Below, piece by piece: positions 27,840-39,171 of a stretch of DNA of 64,000 bases (position 1 is the first letter of the stretch; every line of letters starts with the position of its first letter). This DNA is from an uncultured Anaerolineae bacterium (GTDB lineage Bacteria > Chloroflexota > Anaerolineae > Aggregatilineales > Phototrophicaceae), in assembly GCA_937944445.1 (NCBI GenBank), contig CALDYP010000003.1:1-64000 (forward strand). The letters are read 5' to 3'. The notes beneath the pieces are model-generated. The model worked only from the letters and a program-made list of their open reading frames with translations, was not told the origin of the DNA and ran no database searches. The position numbers were made by a program, and so were the translations under genes.

Positions 27840-28881
27840 ACGCACCCCGCAGCACTTTAGCCAACAAGGCCATGCGAATGAACATGCCGTTTTCCATCTG
27901 CTCGAAGTAGATGGCGCGCGGGTCGGCGTCCAGCAGGTCGTGATCTTCCGGTGTGCCCATCTCGTGTTTGCGCGGCAGCGGGTGCATCACGATCATGTTC
28001 TTGGGGGCTTCGGCCAGCGTCTGCGGCAGCAGGATGAAGCGGTCTTTGATGGTGTCGTACTCTTCTGGTGTAAAGCGCTCTTCTTGGACGCGCGTCCAGT
28101 AGAGCACGTCGCTCTCGCCCAGCACGTCGGCGAGGGTGTCCGTCTCAGTGACGGTGATCTTGAGGTCGCGCAGCATGGCGACAATCGCGGGCGGCATGCG
28201 CAGCGCGTCGGGCGCGACGAAGTTCAGGCGCACGCCGCGCGGGGTGTAGTAGGCGATCAATTTGCTGAGCGAGTGCACCGTGCGCCCGTTGAGCAAGTCG
28301 CCGACGAGGGTGATGCTCAGATGGTCGAGCGTGCCTTTTTGGTCGAAGATGGTGAAGAGGTCGAGCAGGGCTTGGGTGGGGTGTTCGCCGACGCCGTCGC
28401 CGCCACTGATGATGACCGTGCGGTTGCGGATGCGCTGGTTGAGCTTGTCGAGGTAGTAGGCGGCCTCATAGCTGGAGCCAACTTGCGGGTGGCGCAGCAC
28501 GATCACATCGGCATAGCAGCCCGCCGCGCGGACAGTGTCGGCGAGGTTTTCGCCCTTGTACATACTGGAGAATTGAATGCCGTTGCTCACGCTGATGACG
28601 TCGCCGCCTAGCCGCCGCATCGACGCTTGGAAGGACATGTCGGTGCGGGTGCTGGCCTCAAAAAACAAGGACGCCATCACAAAACCGGCGCAGATTTCCG
28701 TCAGACCGCGGTCATGTTGGCGCATGCGGCGGCGAATCGAGCGCGCCGCGTCGAAGAGTTCCTCTAGGTCAGGCCGTGTGAATTGATCGACTGAGATGAT
28801 GTGCTTGCCCATGAACTGCCCTGCAATGCGAGGCGGTGCGTAGGTGTGGCGAAACGGGCTGGCATCAAGGGGAGTGGTCAT
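27832..28881 (-). CDS. pyrB: Aspartate carbamoyltransferase catalytic subunit
   Basis: 349 aa. Makes carbamoyl-aspartate from carbamoyl phosphate and aspartate. Phosphate-binding FFEASTRT, RHPQVGSS, HPTQALLDLF, VGDLLNGRTVHSL and HPLPRKHE are all present. The residue after STRT is Asp81, where most enzymes have Arg. First gene of pyrB-C-D-E-F; no regulatory subunit gene (pyrI) or carAB is nearby. Confidence 0.93.
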   Translation of the reverse strand: MTTPLDASPFRHTYAPPRIAGQFMGKHIISVDQFTRPDLEELFDAARSIRRRMRQHDRGLTEICAGFVMASLFFEASTRTDMSFQASMRRLGGDVISVSNGIQFSSMYKGENLADTVRAAGCYADVIVLRHPQVGSSYEAAYYLDKLNQRIRNRTVIISGGDGVGEHPTQALLDLFTIFDQKGTLDHLSITLVGDLLNGRTVHSLSKLIAYYTPRGVRLNFVAPDALRMPPAIVAMLRDLKITVTETDTLADVLGESDVLYWTRVQEERFTPEEYDTIKDRFILLPQTLAEAPKNMIVMHPLPRKHEMGTPEDHDLLDADPRAIYFEQMENGMFIRMALLAKVLRGAYV

Positions 28882-28920
28882 TGCTTAGCTTTCTAAGAGT
28901 GCTCTAAAACTTTCAGCTTC

Positions 28921-28926
28921 ATTATA
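28921..28926 (-). promoter_or_regulatory. -10 box of the pyr operon
   Basis: A perfect TATAAT on the minus strand, about 39 nt before the pyrB start. The -35 is poor. The leader is too short for a PyrR attenuator. Confidence 0.5.
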
Positions 28927-29071
28927 ACGGCACAGCCTGCGGCTCGTTAGAGAGATTTACACGGGGTGAGCATTTGCTTTGAAATGCACAAGATGCGTTG
29001 ACGCGCTGACCGATTACCCGCACACTAGTCAACGGGATGTGAGTGGGTTGTGACTGGGGAGGAACAATCAC

Positions 29072-29884
29072 TTGGCACATTGGCATGATTACAAACATGG
29101 TCGGCAGCATTCGGTGGTGGGCAATCTGCTCATTCGGCGCGATGTCCACAGCCCAGAGCTGAACAACGCGCGCGATATTCTCGTCTGGCTGCCGTATTCG
29201 TATGATGGCGAGCGGCGCTATCCTGTGCTGTACATGCACGACGGTTATAACTTGTTCGACGCTTTTACCAGCTTTTCTGGTGAGTGGGGCGTGGACGAGA
29301 CGATGACAGCGCTCGCTGAAGAAGGCCTTGAAGCCATCGTCGTGGGCATCCCGAACAACGAGCATCGGCTGCAAGAGTACAGCCCGTTTCCTGATCCGCG
29401 CTTCAAGATGAAGTCATCAGCAGGCGAGGCCTACTTGCGCTTCATCACGGAGACACTCAAGCCGATGATCGACAGCGATTTCAAAACGCAGCCTGAACCG
29501 TGGGCGACAGGCATTGCCGGGTCGTCGATGGGCGGGCTGATCAGCCTCTACGGGCTGCTGACGGCCCCGCATGTGTTCGGCTACTGCGCGGCGTTCAGCC
29601 CCAGCTTCTGGTTTGGGCAAGGGGCGTTGTATGAGACGCTAAGCCATCTGACGAGGCCGACAGGGCGACTATACCTTGACGTCGGCGCGCGCGAAGGGCG
29701 GCATGGCCGTAATTACATGAAGGGCGTGCGGCGCATCGCTGAGATGCTGCGCGAGCGCGGCTACAACGACGCCAACTTCCGCTATGTTGAAGATGAACAG
29801 GGCGAACACAACGAAGCGAGCTGGGCGCGCCGCCTGCCTGCGGCGCTGCGCTTCATCCTGCCGCGCGTGCCGCAGCAGGCTTAA
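29072..29884 (+). CDS. Putative esterase (esterase D / PF00756-like)
   Basis: 270 aa from a TTG start, which GGGGAGGAA (29056-29064) supports at 7-nt spacing. LVWLPYSYDGERRYPVLYMHDG opens the fold, and Ser in AGSSMGG is the nucleophile. The family includes S-formylglutathione hydrolases, enterochelin esterases and acyl esterases; the substrate is unknown. Converges with the M23 gene with a 4-bp overlap. Confidence 0.85.
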   Translation: MAHWHDYKHGRQHSVVGNLLIRRDVHSPELNNARDILVWLPYSYDGERRYPVLYMHDGYNLFDAFTSFSGEWGVDETMTALAEEGLEAIVVGIPNNEHRLQEYSPFPDPRFKMKSSAGEAYLRFITETLKPMIDSDFKTQPEPWATGIAGSSMGGLISLYGLLTAPHVFGYCAAFSPSFWFGQGALYETLSHLTRPTGRLYLDVGAREGRHGRNYMKGVRRIAEMLRERGYNDANFRYVEDEQGEHNEASWARRLPAALRFILPRVPQQA

Positions 29885-30767
29885 CGCGGCAGCGGCAGGC
29901 TGTTGATGAAGTCGGTGGAGTCCACCCACTGGCCGTTGACCAGCATTTCAAAGTGGGCGTGGGCGCTGCTGCTGCGCCCCGTTGACCCCACCAGCCCGAC
30001 GATCTGGCCGCGGTCTACCAGCTGGCCTTGTGTGACGTAGACTACGCTCATGTGGGCATAGCCGCTGAAGACGCCGTAGCCGTGGTCGATCAAGACGTAG
30101 TTGCCGCGGATGGCCTCGTGCCCAGCGAAGGCCACGCGGCCGGGCGCGCTGGCCACCAGCGGGCGACCGATCGGCGCGTTGTAGTCCCAGCCGGTGTGGA
30201 TCGTCTCGTAGAGGCCGTTGAAAGTGCGCAGCGCGCCGAACGGCGAGGTGAGCGTGGTTTCAATCGGGTGTCCAAAGCCGCGCCCCAGCCAGTAGACAGT
30301 GGGCGTGATGGTGCGCGCGGTCGTTGTGATGCGCGCTAACTCGGCGTCCTCTACGTCGCGGTCGAACAGGCCGCCCATGTCGCTGACGATGATCACGTTT
30401 TGCTGGATGAAACCGCCGCTTGTGATCTGAACGGGAACGCTGAGCGTTTGCGCGTCGGCTTCTACAAGCAGGGGATAAGCGCGCGGTGACTGGTTCAGGG
30501 GCGCGACGATGAGCGCATACCACGTTGGATCGCCCTGCAGTTGGAAGAACGTCAGCGTTTCGTCCAAGAACACTGCGCGAGGCTCAGCCGCTGCCGAGAC
30601 GCTGAGCAAGCCCGCCCGTCCCTGCCGCAGCGTCTCGCTGAACAGGCGCACGGTGACGCCCGCTTGTGTCACCTCAACAGCTGGCGTGGGCGGGGAGTGT
30701 TGGCTGTAGCTGATGGTAAGCGGCAAGACCAGCAGCAGGCTGGTCAGCCCCCACATGAGCAGGCGTC

Positions 30768-30771
<4 letters not shown>
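29881..30771 (-). CDS. Secreted M23 family metallopeptidase
   Basis: 296 aa. Signal peptide (about 1-23), a beta-rich middle, and a C-terminal LytM domain (about 185-290). Zinc ligands are seen in HTGWDYNAP (HxxxD) and HAHFEM (HxH). Such enzymes cut peptidoglycan cross-links. The start overlaps the typA stop by 4 bp, an unusual pairing. Confidence 0.9.
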
Positions 30772-32609
<1,838 letters not shown>

Positions 32610-32644
32610 GTATGATCCTGTTAGCTCTATGCGGAATGTCGTGC

Positions 32645-32650
32645 ATTATA
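32645..32650 (-). promoter_or_regulatory. -10 box of typA
   Basis: TATAAT on the minus strand, 35 nt before the typA start, with a weak TACGAT-like -35 at 17-bp spacing. Confidence 0.45.
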
Positions 32651-32703
32651 GCGGACAACGCGCTCAGATCGTATCACAGGATTGGTGAAGGTTTGTTGAG
32701 GCT

Positions 32704-33360
32704 TCAGTTAAACGAGAAAGGGCCTTGCTGTTCGTTGGTTTCGGCGGAAGATGTGAGCAGCACGTCGAGCATGGCCACTTCGCGCCGATACTCGGTCAGC
32801 AAGCGTTGAAGGAACTGAGTTGTGTTGACGGCTTCGAGCATCTGCTGTTTGCTGGCGTTGTCAGTTTGCAGCACGACCGCCGCTAAGTAAGCTAGCGCGA
32901 GCGTGTCCTCGGGCAGGTCACTTTCTTGGAGCTGCAACCCTGCTTCGCTCAAGGCGGCCAAGTAGCGGTTGAACAAGGGGCGCAGCATCCGTTCATTGCG
33001 TTTGAGTGTGGCTACATCGTCCATGATGAGCGGGATGAAGTCAACTTCACCGGTCAGGAATGAGCGCTCATCGCTCAGGCTGTTGATGCGAAAGCGATCT
33101 TTGCCGACGGCGAGGATGTTCATGCGACCGAAGGGCAGCCGCTGCACTTGAGTGATGTGGGCTGTCGTGCCGATGATGTGGGGATGAGCCAGCGCGCCGA
33201 GCGCCTCATCACCCGTTTCGATCAGCACGACGCCGAAGGGCTTCTGCTGGTCGATGCATTCGTTGATCATCAGTTTGTAACGCTCTTCAAAAATGTGGAG
33301 CTTGAGCGGCATTCCCGGAAAGAGAACCGTATTGAGTGGGAAAAGTGGCAAAGTCGTCAT
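32704..33360 (-). CDS. LON substrate-binding domain protein
   Basis: 218 aa. Begins TTLPLFPLNTVLFPGMPLKLHIFEERY, the standard start of the Lon N-terminal (LAN/PUA-like) domain. No AAA or protease domain follows, so it is one of the stand-alone LON-domain proteins. ATG 33360 fits the family start; the upstream extension does not. Confidence 0.88.
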   Translation of the reverse strand: MTTLPLFPLNTVLFPGMPLKLHIFEERYKLMINECIDQQKPFGVVLIETGDEALGALAHPHIIGTTAHITQVQRLPFGRMNILAVGKDRFRINSLSDERSFLTGEVDFIPLIMDDVATLKRNERMLRPLFNRYLAALSEAGLQLQESDLPEDTLALAYLAAVVLQTDNASKQQMLEAVNTTQFLQRLLTEYRREVAMLDVLLTSSAETNEQQGPFSFN

Positions 33361-33504
33361 AGCAGTTATCCGATGTTTCTTCCTATTACGATAACATAAT
33401 TCGCAAAACTGCGACAACGCTTCTCACGACCTGTTTATGAAGAGTTCGGGCTTTTCTTCACGCAAGGGAGTAAAACGAGAAAAACGATGAGAAGATTCTG
33501 ATCT

Positions 33505-33852
33505 ATGGTGACGCTGCGGATTGTGACAGATGAAGGGGAAGTGGTGCTCTCGGTTCAGAAGGGAGCAAATTTGCGCGCGGTGTTGTTGGAGCATGGGTTC
33601 AGCCCATACACACGCTTCACGCGGCGTCTAAACTGTGGTGGGCGCGGCATCTGCGCCACCTGTGGGGTGTGGATCGAAGAGGCCGCCCCTGCGCCGCAGC
33701 ATTGGCACGACAAGCTCGCGGATGGGTTTGGGTATCCGCGCTTGTCCTGCCAGATCACCTTACACGAAGACATGACCATCCGGCTGGTGGCGGATAAGTG
33801 GATTTGGGGCGGGCGCGATGCTGAACGGGCGGCGTGGTTTCGGCGGCCCTAG
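33505..33852 (+). CDS. Plant-type [2Fe-2S] ferredoxin
   Basis: 115 aa. Ligands Cys44, Cys50, Cys53 (LNCGGRGICATCG) and Cys82 (RLSCQ) match the Cx5Cx2C...C ferredoxin pattern. An electron carrier; the partner is unknown. It is 62 bp upstream of a sulfurtransferase. Confidence 0.9.
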   Translation: MVTLRIVTDEGEVVLSVQKGANLRAVLLEHGFSPYTRFTRRLNCGGRGICATCGVWIEEAAPAPQHWHDKLADGFGYPRLSCQITLHEDMTIRLVADKWIWGGRDAERAAWFRRP

Positions 33853-33914
33853 CCGCAGCCATCTAGTCTGTGCAGGATTACTCGCATTGGGCGAGATGAC
33901 AAAAAGGAGGGGAG

Positions 33915-34763
33915 ATGGCACGGGATTTGGTGAGCACAGACTGGCTGGCTGAGCGTTTAGGCGAGCCGACGATCCGCGTGATCGACGTGCGGGGGCACGT
34001 GCTGCCGGCGAGCGCGCCACCGCCGCATTACTACGCACACCGCGCCGAGTATGAGCAATCGCATATTCCGGGGGCTGTCTTTGTAGATTGGACGACGGAC
34101 ATCGTCCAGCCGGGGTCGATCTCGCAGGACATCGCCGACCCTGCGCTGTTCGCTGAAGTCATGGGGCGTTTGGGCGTGGGGGCAGAGACGCACGTGATCG
34201 CCTATGACGACGCGGACAGCATGTTCGCTGCGCGGGTGTGGTGGGCGCTGCGCTACTATGGCCATGAGCGCGTCTCGGTGTTGGATGGTGGGTGGAAAAA
34301 GTGGACAGCCGAGGGGCGGCCTGTGTCGTCGGAGTCGGTGACGGTGGAACGGGCGCAGTTTGTCCCGCGCGTGCAGGAAGAGCTGCGCGTCACGGCGCGT
34401 CAGATCATGGAACGCGATGCAACCACATTGTTGATTGACGTGCGGACGCCGGATGAGTTTTTGGGTCGGTCGTCGCGCGCGAAGCGCGCGGGTCACATCC
34501 CGGGCGCGGTGAACGTGCCCCGCGGCGCGCTGGTTAGACCAGATGGGACGATGCCCGCGCCGGAAGCGCTGCGCGCGACACTGGCCGCGGCTGGCGTTCA
34601 CCTTGACGGCGTGCACGCCATCACGTACTGCAATGCCGGCGTCTCAGCAAGTTATGGGATGTTGGCGCTGGCGCAGCTCGGTGTTCCGGCGGCTGTTTAT
34701 GACGGCTCGTGGAAAGATTGGGGCAACAACGACGCGCTGCCCATCATCGCACACGAGAGCTGA
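33915..34763 (+). CDS. sseA: Tandem-rhodanese sulfurtransferase
   Basis: 282 aa. Two rhodanese domains; the N-terminal one lacks the catalytic cysteine, and the C-terminal one has Cys239 in TYCNAGVSAS. The class moves sulfur from thiosulfate or 3-mercaptopyruvate to thiol acceptors or cyanide. The loop does not clearly match either substrate class. The start has AGGAGGGG just upstream. Confidence 0.88.
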   Translation: MARDLVSTDWLAERLGEPTIRVIDVRGHVLPASAPPPHYYAHRAEYEQSHIPGAVFVDWTTDIVQPGSISQDIADPALFAEVMGRLGVGAETHVIAYDDADSMFAARVWWALRYYGHERVSVLDGGWKKWTAEGRPVSSESVTVERAQFVPRVQEELRVTARQIMERDATTLLIDVRTPDEFLGRSSRAKRAGHIPGAVNVPRGALVRPDGTMPAPEALRATLAAAGVHLDGVHAITYCNAGVSASYGMLALAQLGVPAAVYDGSWKDWGNNDALPIIAHES

Positions 34764-34834
34764 GGCCGACTCATGCGGCGTTTAGCTCGCACCCTTATAG
34801 TCAGGTAGAGGAACACGGAACAGGACACGGCAGT

Positions 34835-35845
34835 ATGCAAGTTGAAGCACACTCGGATGTTGCTTGTTTTGAGGCGTTGAAAGAGCCATGGCAGCGGCTT
34901 GTCCCGCTGAGCCAAGCCAACTTCATCTTCAGCACGTGGGAGTGGCATACCCACTGGTGGCGCGCCTATCACCCGGGCAAGTTGTGGTTGCTGCTCGTTC
35001 GCTCAGCGGATGGCGACCTGTGCGGGGTGATGCCGATGTTCGTGGAGCAGCAGCCAGATCGTGGGCGCGTCGCTCGCATCACCGGCAGCGAGGATGTCAC
35101 CGACTATTTGGACGTCATTGCGCGGCGGGATTGTGTGGAGGAAGTGTACGATGCGCTGGTGGCGTTCCTCTTGCAGAGTGACGCCTTCGACGTGCTCGAC
35201 TTGGCGAACGTGCACGAGGATTCCCCGACGCGGACGGCGTTTGCGGAGCGGCTGCGGCAGGCAGGGTTCGAGGTGAGCGTGATGCAGCAGGAGGTGTGCC
35301 CGCTGTTCGACGTTCCGGCGACGTTTGAGGGCTACTTGGAAATGTTGGACAGCAAGCAGCGTTCCGAGCTGCGCCGCAAGCTGCGCCGCGCTGAAGCCGC
35401 TGATGGGCTGGGCTGGTACATCGTGGACGACCAGCGCAACCTCTCAGAGGAGATTGACAAATTTCTCGCGCTGATGGCCGCCAGCCATCCCGAAAAGGCC
35501 GCCTTCTTGCAGAGCGAGCAGCACGTGATGTTTTTCCAGTCTTTCATGCCGGTGGCGATGGAACGCGGGTGGCTTCAGCTTGCGTTTCAAACTTACGACG
35601 ATGAACCGATCGCGGCGTACCTGAACTTCGACTACGACGACCATATTTTGGTCTACAACTCTGGTCTGAAGCCGGATCGATATGGGGCGCTTAGCCCGGG
35701 GATTGTGCTGCTGGCGCACCTGATTCAATGGGCGATTGAGCATCGTAAGCGCACGTTTAACTTTCTGCGCGGCAATGAGACGTACAAGTACCAGATGGGA
35801 GGCCGTGACACGGCAGTGTATCGCATTGAGGCGGCTCGTCGCTGA
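34835..35845 (+). CDS. FemAB/BioF2-like GNAT acyltransferase
   Basis: 336 aa. TWEWHTHWWRAY near the N terminus, the KQRSELRRKLRRAE helix, LAFQTYDDEPIAAYLNFDY and the C-terminal FNFLRGNETYKYQMG are the hallmarks of the PF13480 CelD/FemAB-like family. Members act in exopolysaccharide, peptidoglycan or lipid modification. ATG 34835 is preferred; the frame extends upstream into sseA without family match. It probably shares an operon with the next glycosyltransferase, 15 bp away. Confidence 0.82.
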   Translation: MQVEAHSDVACFEALKEPWQRLVPLSQANFIFSTWEWHTHWWRAYHPGKLWLLLVRSADGDLCGVMPMFVEQQPDRGRVARITGSEDVTDYLDVIARRDCVEEVYDALVAFLLQSDAFDVLDLANVHEDSPTRTAFAERLRQAGFEVSVMQQEVCPLFDVPATFEGYLEMLDSKQRSELRRKLRRAEAADGLGWYIVDDQRNLSEEIDKFLALMAASHPEKAAFLQSEQHVMFFQSFMPVAMERGWLQLAFQTYDDEPIAAYLNFDYDDHILVYNSGLKPDRYGALSPGIVLLAHLIQWAIEHRKRTFNFLRGNETYKYQMGGRDTAVYRIEAARR

Positions 35846-35859
35846 ACAGAGGAGGGAGC

Positions 35860-37101
35860 ATGCGTTTGCAACGTATCGCCATGATTTGTGTGCACACCAG
35901 CCCGCTGGCCCCAATGGGCGGCAAGAAGACGGGCGGCATGAACGTCTACATTCGTGAGCTGGCCGCTGAGCTGGGTCGGCGAGGCTATGAGGTGGACATC
36001 TTTACGCGGCGCAGCAGCAGCGACGAACCGGAGGTGGATCTGCGCGTTGGGCCGCGCGTGCGCGTGGTGTATTTGACTGCGGGGCCAGTGGAAGCTCTGC
36101 CGCCGGATGACCTTGTGCCGTATCTGTCAGAGTTTGCCGCGCGCCTGATCGCGTTCAGCACTGTGCAGAACGCGCCCTATGACTTGATTTACAGCCATTA
36201 CTGGCTGAGCGGGCTGGTGGCGATCAAGCTGCGCGAGGCGTGGGGCATCCCGTTTGTGCAGATGTTCCACACGTTGGGGCAGATGAAAGCGCGCACGAGC
36301 ACCCTGCAAACGGCAGCGCGGGACAACCAGCGCATCCAGTCTGAGATGGTGATCGTCGAAAAAGCGGATCGTATCGTCGCGGCCACGCCGGCGGAGAAGA
36401 GTCAACTGCTTTGGCTGTATCGCGCGCGCCCTAAGCGCATCGTTGTCATCCCACCCGGGGTGGATGTGGCGCGCTTTCAACCGACGAACGGAGAAGATCT
36501 GCGGCGCTGCCTCGGCTTTGAGCGCTGTCATCTGCTGTTGTTCGTTGGGCGGATTGAGCCGCTCAAAGCAGTGGACAGCGTGCTTCAGGCGCTGGCTATC
36601 CTTAAGCGAGACGAGCCGAAACTGTATGCTAACTTGTGTTTTGCAATTGTGGGCGGCAACCCCAAAGCCAAAGATCCTGACGTGGAGGAGTTGAAAACGC
36701 TGGCGCACACGCTGGGGTTGGACGACGCGGTGCGCTTTGTCGGCGCGAAAGATCGGGAAGAGCTGCCGCTGTACTACGCGGCAGCGTCAGCCGTGTTGAT
36801 GCCCTCGGAGTATGAATCGTTTGGGATGGTGGCGTTGGAGGCGATGGCATGTGGAACGCCGGTGATTGCGTCCAATGTGGGCGGCCTGTCGCACGTGGTG
36901 CGCGATGGTGAAACGGGCTTTCATGTGCCGGTGCGCGATGCGGCTGCCATTGCCGACCGCATCCGCGCGCTGCTGACGGACGCCCCAACGCGCGAGCGCC
37001 TCGCTCAAAACGCTGCGATCACTGCGCAGTCTTACGCGTGGGCGCGCATCGCTGACCAACTAGTCACCGTGTTCAACGAACTGCTGCGCGGTCGTAGCTA
37101 G
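35860..37101 (+). CDS. GT4 family glycosyltransferase (MshA/sucrose-synthase-like)
   Basis: 413 aa, GT-B fold. N-terminal GGKKTGGMNVYIRELA and YDLIYSHYWLSG resemble MshA and sucrose-phosphate synthases. C-terminal VIPPGVDVARF, LLLFVGRIEPLKAVD and PSEYESFGMVALEAMACGTPVIAS bind the sugar nucleotide. The acceptor is unknown; no other mycothiol gene is here. GAGGAGGG precedes the ATG. Confidence 0.9.
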   Translation: MRLQRIAMICVHTSPLAPMGGKKTGGMNVYIRELAAELGRRGYEVDIFTRRSSSDEPEVDLRVGPRVRVVYLTAGPVEALPPDDLVPYLSEFAARLIAFSTVQNAPYDLIYSHYWLSGLVAIKLREAWGIPFVQMFHTLGQMKARTSTLQTAARDNQRIQSEMVIVEKADRIVAATPAEKSQLLWLYRARPKRIVVIPPGVDVARFQPTNGEDLRRCLGFERCHLLLFVGRIEPLKAVDSVLQALAILKRDEPKLYANLCFAIVGGNPKAKDPDVEELKTLAHTLGLDDAVRFVGAKDREELPLYYAAASAVLMPSEYESFGMVALEAMACGTPVIASNVGGLSHVVRDGETGFHVPVRDAAAIADRIRALLTDAPTRERLAQNAAITAQSYAWARIADQLVTVFNELLRGRS

Positions 37102-37421
37102 CCACCGTAAGCGTTTGGCAGGTCAGCTGCTGCCTCGGGGCGGATGTACGGCTCTTTGAGCGACAGCTCGAGCGCTTCTTCCTCATCGAGTGCAGTTTGC
37201 CCCTTGTGATAGAGGATGTTGCTGAAGCCGTCGTAGCGGTAGCGCCGACTGACCCACCCATGCACTGGATGGAAGAACATCACGTTGAACTGGACGGCAT
37301 CCTCTTCAAGGAAGATCTTCTCGTCAATAATCCACACGGGCGCATACTGCTGAAGGTGGGGGATAGCTTTTTCATCGCGCTTGGCGAGCAACCCGCTGGT
37401 AGTGATGTATGAGTCGTTCAT
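37098..37421 (-). CDS. Hypothetical protein
   Basis: 107 aa. No family recognised. Soluble, acidic, with aromatic beta-type segments (VQFNVMFFHPVHGWVSRRYRYDGF). AGAGGT lies just before ATG 37421. The stop overlaps the convergent GT4 gene by 4 bp. Compact layout and RBS support it as real. Confidence 0.65.
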   Translation of the reverse strand: MNDSYITTSGLLAKRDEKAIPHLQQYAPVWIIDEKIFLEEDAVQFNVMFFHPVHGWVSRRYRYDGFSNILYHKGQTALDEEEALELSLKEPYIRPEAAADLPNAYGG

Positions 37422-37512
37422 CGTGTAGACTGTACCTCTGTGTGGTGTGATTTCTATCCAAATATTTAAGGGATTGTAACGAACGTGTCCTAAACGAATC
37501 AACTGTAATCAG

Positions 37513-37518
37513 TATAAT
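37513..37518 (+). promoter_or_regulatory. -10 box of the CAP-domain gene
   Basis: A perfect TATAAT, 26 nt before the chosen start codon. No clear -35. Confidence 0.5.
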
Positions 37519-37544
37519 GGAAATGCATGAGGAAAGGCAAAGGT

Positions 37545-39065
37545 ATGTTGCGATGGAGCTTCCTGCTCCTGACTGTGATCCTTTGGACAGGGCAACTGGC
37601 GGCGCAGGATACAGTCAGCAACGAGGTGTTAAGACTCATCAACGCGGCACGAAACGCTGCGGGCGTTCCACCGCTCTTCTGGAATGAACAGCTCGCCGCA
37701 GCGGCGCAAGATCACAGCCGCGACATGGCGCAGCAAGGCGCGCTTTCACACGTAGGCAGCGACGGCTCGCAGTTTTGGGAACGAGCTGCACGAGCAGGCT
37801 ACGTGATGGTAACCGGCGCTCAGAACGTCCTCGCGCGGGTTGACCTGTCTGCACAGAACACGGTTAGCCAGTGGCAGCAGAACGAAGCGAACAACGCCAA
37901 CCTGCTGAACCCAGACTATCAAGAAGTGGGCTTCGCGTTCGCGCGCGGCAGCGATGGCACAGTGTACTACACGCTGCTGCTGGGGCAGCGGGTCGGTTTT
38001 AGCACACCGACGCCAACTGAAATGGTTGACCTCAGTGCCACCCACACCCCCATTGAGAGACCGCCTTCGGCCACGGCAGCGCCGACCACTGCCCAGATTA
38101 TTCCACCGATCATTCCAACGGACACGGCGGCCCCCCTGTCAACGCGCGACCCGCTGGTTTTGACACTGGCCGCCCCGCTCCCGATGGCTACGCTGGATCC
38201 CCGCCTGTCGGTGATGCCCCCACCGCGCCCGACTCTGGCCTTTACGCCCACGGAAGCAGCGCCACAAGCAGGGCTTCGTCTGTTTATCTCACGGGAAACG
38301 GTGACGATTCAAGCGACTGGCGTCGATGAGATTGATCTGAGCGATGTAGTGTTGGTCTCTGAGCGTGGTCAACTGCCGCTGACGCGCTTCGACAACGGTT
38401 TTTTGACAGCGCCGCTGGCTACGTTCCCTGCTTTGGACTGTTTGCAGGTGTGGATTGCAGCGGTGAATCAGGTGCTGCCGCGTCCGGCGCAGTGCGGGGT
38501 GCGGCACAGCTGGCTCGTGGTGACGGAGCCAGCGGCCTTCTGGGTAGACGTTGACACGTTTAGGGTAGAACGCAACGGGGCCGTCATCGGCCGGTGCAGC
38601 GTGAATCCGGACTCGCCTACGGTGTGTGATGTGGCGCTGAACACGACAGGCGTCATGCTGCCCACGGCAACGGCTGCTCAGCCGTCAAGCGCGGTGGTGA
38701 ACGCCGGTGTGGTGCGCCTGCTCATCAGCGAGGATGGCGTCACGCTGCAAAACCTGACTGGCAACTCGCTGGACGTGAGCGCCTATGTGTTCGTCGGGGG
38801 AAGTGGGCGCTTTGTGGCCAGCGCGTGGCGCACGCCGGAGCTGTCGCGCCCGTTGGAGGCCATCCCGGGCGGGGACTGCTTGCAAGTGTGGGCGGTGGGC
38901 GTGACGAACCTGCCCAAGCCGGAGACGTGCCGCTTCCGTCATGGGTGGGTGGTTGTGCCGTCGTCGCGGCAGTTTTGGGGGGATGGCAGCTTTCAAGTGT
39001 TCGATGGTGACCGCCTGCTTGGGCAGTGCGCGGCTGGGCAAGCGATCTGCGACTTGCGCCCGTAA
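37545..39065 (+). CDS. Secreted CAP-domain protein with duplicated C-terminal domain
   Basis: 506 aa. Signal peptide (about 1-20), then a CAP/SCP domain (about 24-145: LRLINAARNAAGVPPL, LAAAAQDHSRDMAQQG, LSHVGSDG). A Pro/Thr-rich linker of about 95 residues follows, then two related units of about 105 residues. Both units share DCLQVW, a CxxRHxW segment, a FW turn and a final GxC. CAP proteins sit outside the cell; function unknown. GAGGAAAGG (37529-37537) favours ATG 37545; ATG 37527 is also in frame. Confidence 0.85.
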   Translation: MLRWSFLLLTVILWTGQLAAQDTVSNEVLRLINAARNAAGVPPLFWNEQLAAAAQDHSRDMAQQGALSHVGSDGSQFWERAARAGYVMVTGAQNVLARVDLSAQNTVSQWQQNEANNANLLNPDYQEVGFAFARGSDGTVYYTLLLGQRVGFSTPTPTEMVDLSATHTPIERPPSATAAPTTAQIIPPIIPTDTAAPLSTRDPLVLTLAAPLPMATLDPRLSVMPPPRPTLAFTPTEAAPQAGLRLFISRETVTIQATGVDEIDLSDVVLVSERGQLPLTRFDNGFLTAPLATFPALDCLQVWIAAVNQVLPRPAQCGVRHSWLVVTEPAAFWVDVDTFRVERNGAVIGRCSVNPDSPTVCDVALNTTGVMLPTATAAQPSSAVVNAGVVRLLISEDGVTLQNLTGNSLDVSAYVFVGGSGRFVASAWRTPELSRPLEAIPGGDCLQVWAVGVTNLPKPETCRFRHGWVVVPSSRQFWGDGSFQVFDGDRLLGQCAAGQAICDLRP

Positions 39066-39071
39066 ACGGCA

Positions 39072-39134
39072 ATTGTGCACAATCTAATTAGACAGATTTA
39101 ACAACTGTTTAACTGGCAGGGTGTGCGCTACACT
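39072..39134 (+). promoter_or_regulatory. argG promoter region with palindrome
   Basis: ATTGTGCACAAT (39072-39083) is a perfect 12-bp palindrome. TTTAAC occurs at 39097 and again 11 bp later at 39108, and TACACT (39129-39134) is a plausible -10 box. A repressor site is plausible but its regulator cannot be named. Confidence 0.4.
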
Positions 39135-39171
39135 CGTGCTGCTCGACTCAATTGCCTCAGGAGATATTTGC

